Source: Acanthamoeba lenticulata (taxonomy: Eukaryota; Discosea; Longamoebia; Acanthamoebidae). From it: a stretch of 12,677 bases of DNA. Each line of letters opens with the position of its first letter. Within the stretch, counting starts at the first letter, position 1. The notes below the pieces were generated by a model. It was not told the DNA's origin. It saw only the letters and a program-made list of their open reading frames with translations, and did no database searches. A program made the position numbers and the translations under genes. Location: assembly GCA_002179805.1 (NCBI GenBank), contig NAVB01003264.1, positions 1 through 12,677 on the forward strand, read 5' to 3'. This document shows, in pieces, positions 8,522 through 12,677 of the stretch.

Positions 8522-8882
8522 TTTGCTCAACCAGGCTGTTGCGATCTACCCGAGGTTGTTATGAAGTGCAGAGGTAGTAGTGACTATGATTGTTCAGTGA
8601 CGTAACTGAATCGGTTCGACTACGCAGCTGTTGCGCAGCCGCTTTTCTTGCTTGCGGGAACTGGAACGGACACGATCCCAAATTATCTAAAGAATGCTGT
8701 TCCGTAGCTATCGGCGACGTTTCGTCTACGCTTCCGGTTGTTTTATGATGTCGACAAAGAATGCCAAGCATAGACTTAATTAATGGTTCACACTTTTCCT
8801 TCATTTCCTTCGTCTTGTTCATACACGAACAAGGACTGGTAACCATCCGCGGCCAGATTGCCTGCGTGGTTGGAAGACCACC
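8522..8882. promoter_or_regulatory. Divergent 5' region shared by oxidase (-) and BAR-RhoGAP (+)
   Basis: This 361 bp lies between two ATGs that point away from each other, so it should contain both promoters and 5' UTRs. An 18-bp interrupted palindrome with a TGACGTA core sits at 8593-8610. A minus-strand open frame across 8559-8909 has no recognisable domain and is probably chance. No TATA box is obvious. The minus-strand sequence GCAACAG just upstream of the oxidase ATG could be a 5'-UTR acceptor. Confidence 0.55.
8593..8610. promoter_or_regulatory. Interrupted palindrome TTCAGT-GACGTA-ACTGAA
   Basis: The 6-bp arms TTCAGT and ACTGAA are exact inverted repeats around GACGTA. With flanking T it includes TGACGT, the core of CREB/bZIP sites in other eukaryotes. 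It lies 72 bp upstream of the oxidase ATG and 273 bp from the RhoGAP ATG. Function is inferred from sequence and position only. Confidence 0.4.
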
Positions 8883-11800
8883 ATGAAGAACCTTCGCATT
8901 GCCAAACAAGTACGAGCTGCCGTTCTATGAGCTTTGCCGTGCTATTTGATTAACAACTTCCGTTCTCTTTTTAATCGTTGTTCACAGTGGGGCCTGGAAA
9001 AGGTACTTTGGAGGAGTTTCTGCCCTTTCCACTTCCTTACACGCGCTCATGTTGCTCCCTTCTTCTTCCCCTTTAAACTCCCCCTAGATGGGCCGAGCGG
9101 AGGTGGTCAGCGAGTCCAACACCGTCCGCTTCCTCGCCGAGGTACGCGCGGCCCCTTGCCGCCCCGCAACCCATGACCCGCACGACGGGAGGTCCCACTG
9201 ATCCCCGTGGCCGTGATGCGGGCTCCGCTTGTGCGCCCGTCACGCATGTGCTGGTGTGCCGAGACACAGAAAAATGAGGAAAGCAGAAACTTTTTGAAGG
9301 ACTCCTACAAGCGGCTGGAGAAGCAATGCAAGGCCACCCAAGGTCTCGTCCCTCCCCTTCTTGATGTTCGGATGAGCCAGTCCTGCCAATGATCCTACGA
9401 GGCGCGGCGTGCTCACCGCGCAACCGTCTGGGACTGGAAACTGCGCAGAGAGCGTGGAGGAGGGCAAGGCCACCGCGTCGGCCTTTGCCAACTTTGGCAA
9501 CCGCATGAAGCAGGCCTACGACCAGCAGGAGCTCGGTACATCGCCATCCACCCACACTCACCTACCCCCGCACACATCCCGGTTGGACTAACATTCTTTG
9601 GCTCTGCCCCAAGGAGCGACGATGGCCCGGCTGGGCCAGTTCCAGACCACCGTCGAATCCCTCAAGGAGACGCTGGTCCGGCGGCATTCTCCCTCCATGC
9701 GCCCGTTCATCCAATTATCTGACTTCTTCTGAACACGCAGAATCGCGCGCTGACGTCGGACGTGAGCGCTCCGTTCGAAGTGCTGGTCCGGTCCGACCTC
9801 GCCGAGGCCGCGGTACGCACCGGCGCTGCCCCTTCCCTCTTCATCGCATGCCCACGCGAGGACCGTAGCCGCGGCTAACTCGACGTGGCTCGCGGCGTGC
9901 AGGCCGAGAAGGCCAAGTACGACAAGTACCGACGGCAGTACGACGCGGCTATGACCCGCTACCGCAACGCCGAGAACAAGCTCAAGCCCGGCAAGTCGCT
10001 CGCCGAGGTGCGTGCGCGTGTGGCGCGTTGCATTCTTGACATTCCTGAACAGTTCATCGTTTGATGCCTTGCAGGAGGGCGAGGAAGTGGCCGAGGCCAA
10101 GAAGGAGCTCGAGCGCGTGACGGAGGAGGTCACGGCCGTGCTGGAGATCATCAACAAGAAGACGGAGATGACCCTCTACGAGCGTTTCCACCTCATGCTC
10201 ATGGCCTACGATGACTTCTTCACGCGCGGGGCTGACCTCGTGCAAGAGATGAAGTCCCACCTGGCCCGCAGCCAGCAGAACGTCGAGCAGTCCAAGACCG
10301 AGTACGAGGAGCTCCGCGCGCGCAACGGCCGCGGCCCCGGCGTCGGTCCCGTCTCGCCTCTGACGCCCAAAGCGGCCGTACGTCGGACACGCCTCCTCCT
10401 CTTCAGAGCACGTCGCGAGCTTTGACTCGTCCTCTAGTCTCTTTCACGTCGAGCGCTGACCCTTTGATGCATCACAACAGAAACGCGTCTTCTTCGGAAT
10501 GCCGTTGGCCGACGTGATGGAGGGCGGCCAGCTGCCGCGCGTCATCCAGAACGCTATCTCGTTCCTTCTCCGCCCCGAAGGCACGCAGCTCGAGCCTTTT
10601 GTATTTTCTTATTATTTCCAATTTTTTATTATTTCTTAAATTGTTTGTTGTGATCGTCGCTGCATCGCTAACATTCCGTGCAGTGATCGTTCTCGAGGGC
10701 CTCTTCCGCATCTCGGGCAATATCTCCTCCGTCCAACAGCTGCAGAGTGAAATCGATTCGGGTTCGGCGCGCGCACGCCCTTCGCCCCCGCGCGTCTGCT
10801 GCGCGGATCACTGATTGGACGGTCGTGGCAGGCAAGGACGTGGACTTTGTCAAGGTGGCCGATCCGCACTGCGTGGCGGCCATGCTCAAGCTGTGGATCC
10901 GCTCGCTCCCGGCGTCGCTGTTCCCGATCGCCGGCCTGACCCGCTACATGGGCCTCAACCTCGAGACAGCGCCCGAGGACGAGCAGGTCCGCGTGCTGCA
11001 GGCCGCCGTCGAGCCCCTCCCAGAGATCAACAAGACCGCCCTCCACGCCATCCTGTACCTGTGCGCCGAGATCGCCAAGCGCAGCGAGGTACGCCAAAGC
11101 GATGTCGTCTTGGCACTGTCGACAACAAACGAGCTCAATGCGCACACACACGCACAGGAGAACCGGATGAACGCGTCGAATCTGTCGACCGTGCTGGGCC
11201 CCAACCTATTCTTCTGCGAGACGACCGACCCGCAGGAGATGATGAAGGCCATGCAGCCCAGCACCATCGGCCTCACCCTCCTCATCAAGCGCTACGACGC
11301 GTTTTTCCCCAACCCGCCGTCCTTCCTCACGGACGGCGCCGCCACCACCACTGGCTCCCCTGCGGCCGCCGTCACCGCCGGCTCCCCCGCGTCGCCTCCG
11401 CCGCTGCGCCCCGTCCCGAGCGAGGCCATCGCCGAGGCGGCCGCCATGTCGCCCCGGTCCGGGTCCATCATCCGGTCGCCCTCGTCGGGGTCCACAATCC
11501 GGTCGCCCCGGCCCGAGTCCACCCCGCCCACGGCCACCGTTGCCACCCTGAAGACCCCGCGAGGCGCGGGCCCCACCACGACGCTGGCCTCCCTGCTGGC
11601 CTCGGCCCCGTCGGCGATGACAACGACGACGACGCCGGTGTCGACGTCGACACCGGAGAAGGCGGCCGGCGATGGCTCGACGTCCTCGCCCGAGGGCAGC
11701 CGGATTCGCGGGCTGACCTCATCTCTCTCGGGCTCGCAGAGCATCACCAGCATCGTGGAGGGAAGCCAAAACCTGCCGACGACCGTCACGCCCGACGACG

Positions 11801-12639
11801 CCGAGCGGTCCTTCGTCCAGTCGGACGAGGTCGTCGCCGCGGAGAAGGAGGGCTCTGGCATCGTGACCGGCCTGCTGGTGTCGAGCGTGACATCGCTGGT
11901 GGCCACCATTGCGCCTGCGATCCACGCCGACGAGGTCACCGACGAGCAGGTCAAGGTACTCGGAGTAATGACCCTTCCCCCCGGAGAGGCGCTCACACGA
12001 TCGCGTGCGCAGGCGCTTAACTCGGAGCTCAAGGCCGTGGCTGCGGCGCTGAAGGAGGCCTTTGACCAGATGGCCGAGCACAGCACCAAGCGGCCGGCCA
12101 CCAAGTCGCCCATGAACAGCGCGGCGCGCCACCTGCGGCCGGCCGCCAAAAACCTGCTCGCCGCCGCCAAGACGGTCAACGAGACGCCCGGGGACCGCTC
12201 GGCCCGCGTGGCGCTGCTCGCCGCCGCGCGCGAGCTCGTAGGCGCGACCCACGCCCTCACGGTGGCGGCGTCCGAGGTCGACTCGCTGGCCTGCGCGCCG
12301 GCCAGTGCCGAAGCCCTCCTCCAGCAGTGCGCGCAGCACACCGGGCGGCTCATCCACGCCTCGACCGGCAACGCCGCCGGCGACGACGTCCACGCGACGG
12401 CCTTTGCCGCCCTCACCGCCGCCGAACAGCTGCGCTACGGCACGGCCGCGGTGGCGGCCAATCTGGTCAACGGCCCCGCGGCGCTGCAGCTGGTCCGGGC
12501 CGGTGAGGACGTCGAGCGCCACCTGAGCCAGCTGTCAAGCCTCGCCGTGCCCCTGCTCGGCGGCGTCCGCAGCGCCGGTACCGCGTCCCGCATTATTATT
12601 TATACTTATTCATATTTATTAAGATTTATTTCTGATTAA
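8883..12639 (+). CDS. BAR-RhoGAP protein, ARHGAP17/RICH-like, with Ala-rich helical C-terminal region; 3' end uncertain
   Basis: Exons 8883-8909, 8988-9002, 9088-9141, 9270-9342, 9449-9535, 9614-9675, 9741-9812, 9903-10007, 10075-10377, 10481-10580, 10684-10761, 10832-11088, 11158-11955 and 12013 onward join in phase. ATG 8883 has an ACCACC context. Residues 1-266 form a coiled BAR domain: the start (MKNLRIAKQWGLEKMGRAE) resembles RICH-type BARs, and the last helix includes MTLYERFHLMLMAYDDFF. RhoGAP spans about 267-463: FFGMPLADV, arginine finger R308 in EGLFRISG, K345 and R349 in MLKLWIRSLP, and NLSTVLGPNLF with N419. The active residues are present, so it should stimulate GTP hydrolysis on a Rho/Rac/Cdc42-type GTPase at curved membranes. 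A Ser/Thr/Pro linker (about 465-650) follows, then an Ala-rich helical region from about 678 that recalls talin/vinculin bundles. The frame reaches TAA 12637, giving 885 aa, but the last AT-rich codons look intronic. GT at 12578 suggests that the gene continues past the window. Confidence 0.85.
8988..9002 (+). other. 15-nt microexon of the BAR-RhoGAP gene
   Basis: The five codons WGLEK lie between TTCACAG and GTACTT. They join IAKQ (exon 1) to MGRAEVVSES (exon 3), all in phase 0. The composite N-terminus matches the amphipathic, basic start expected of a RICH-type BAR domain, which supports the microexon. Confidence 0.7.
10581..10683 (+). other. Probable GC-AG intron inside the RhoGAP domain
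   Basis: Exon 10 reads FLLRPE then G; exon 11 must be entered at 10684 to give V-I-V-L-EGLFRISG. No GT donor in the right phase exists between 10481 and the first in-frame stop at 10637. A GC donor at 10581 (GAAG|GCACGC) with the GTGCAG acceptor solves the phase and gives a correct domain length. The middle is AT-rich, as expected of an intron. Confidence 0.6.
11089..11157 (+). other. RhoGAP intron, 69 bp, stop-free, ending in (CA)n
   Basis: GTACGC..CGCACAG. Removing it joins AKRSE to ENRMNASNLSTVLGPN, matching the family. The length is 23 codons without a stop, so the open frame simply runs through. A (CA)n tract with one CG break (11142-11157) abuts the acceptor. Confidence 0.75.
11451..11520 (+). 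repeat. 27-nt in-frame repeat coding SGS(I/T)IRSP
   Basis: Two adjacent copies code for SGSIIRSPS and SGSTIRSPR, followed by a degenerate PES. They sit in the low-complexity Ser/Thr/Pro linker after the RhoGAP domain. R-S-P motifs are typical proline-directed kinase or 14-3-3-type sites, which is inference. Confidence 0.6.
11956..12012 (+). other. Probable 57-bp stop-free intron before the helical C-terminal region
   Basis: GTACTC..GTGCGCAG, 19 codons with no stop. Splicing joins DEQVK to ALNSELKAVAAALKEAF, extending an amphipathic helix. If retained it would insert a Pro/Gly-containing segment, so splicing is the likelier form, though both are possible. Confidence 0.6.
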
Positions 12640-12677
12640 TTATGGATTGGCTGACGTGTCCCTTGCCTGGCCAGACC

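Noticed and set aside
8559..8909. 116-codon minus-strand open frame upstream of the oxidase
   Set aside because: There is no recognisable domain, it overlaps the RhoGAP start, and its composition does not look coding. It is probably chance in the divergent promoter.
11292..12416. Long minus-strand open frames opposite the RhoGAP linker and C-terminal region
   Set aside because: GC-rich coding sequence with strong third-position bias creates antisense open frames. The + strand encodes conserved RhoGAP motifs immediately before and continues in the same frame.
1..12677. A mobile element, CRISPR array or bacterial-type defence system
   Set aside because: All five genes are spliced eukaryotic genes of familiar or host-like type. 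No terminal repeats, transposase or spaced repeats were seen.

Overview
The window is eukaryotic nuclear DNA from a compact protist genome, most like an Acanthamoeba-type amoebozoan. That placement is inferred from base composition, intron style and protein families, since no search could be run. Exons are GC-rich. Almost every gene is cut by short GT..AG introns of about 57-133 bp. Intergenic gaps run from about 120 to 510 bp. I see no bacterial operon, CRISPR array, tRNA or rRNA gene, or transposable element.

Five genes can be rebuilt exon by exon with reading phase kept across every junction. (1) 1-1056, +, 5' truncated: a CHERP-like RNA-processing protein with a CID (RPR) domain and an Arg/Ser/Asp-rich tail. 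(2) 1213-3528, +, 7 exons, 586 aa: a type I membrane glycoprotein with tandem beta-sandwich-like ectodomain repeats, 12 N-glycosylation sequons, one transmembrane helix and a 35-residue cytoplasmic tail. (3) 4041-5308, +, 4 exons, 336 aa: a secreted Cys- and aromatic-rich protein of unknown function. (4) 8521-5432, -, 13 exons, 702 aa: a peroxisomal acyl-CoA oxidase with a candidate N-terminal PTS2 signal. (5) 8883-12639 and probably beyond, +, at least 14 exons: a BAR-RhoGAP protein (ARHGAP17/RICH-like) with a long Ser/Thr/Pro linker and an Ala-rich helical C-terminal region resembling talin/vinculin-type bundles.

Genes 1, 2 and 3 run in tandem. Genes 3 and 4 converge, with stop codons 123 bp apart. 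Genes 4 and 5 diverge from a 361 bp shared upstream region. The genes do not form one pathway. They look like ordinary neighbours: pre-mRNA processing, surface and secreted proteins, peroxisomal beta-oxidation, and Rho GTPase/membrane-curvature control.

I do not see a convincing new multi-gene system. The most useful observations are the PTS2 on the oxidase, a probable GC-AG intron just before the RhoGAP arginine finger, a 15-nt microexon, three stop-free introns of length divisible by three, (CA)n tracts at or near several intron 3' ends, a duplicated element upstream of gene 3, and an unusual domain architecture in gene 5.
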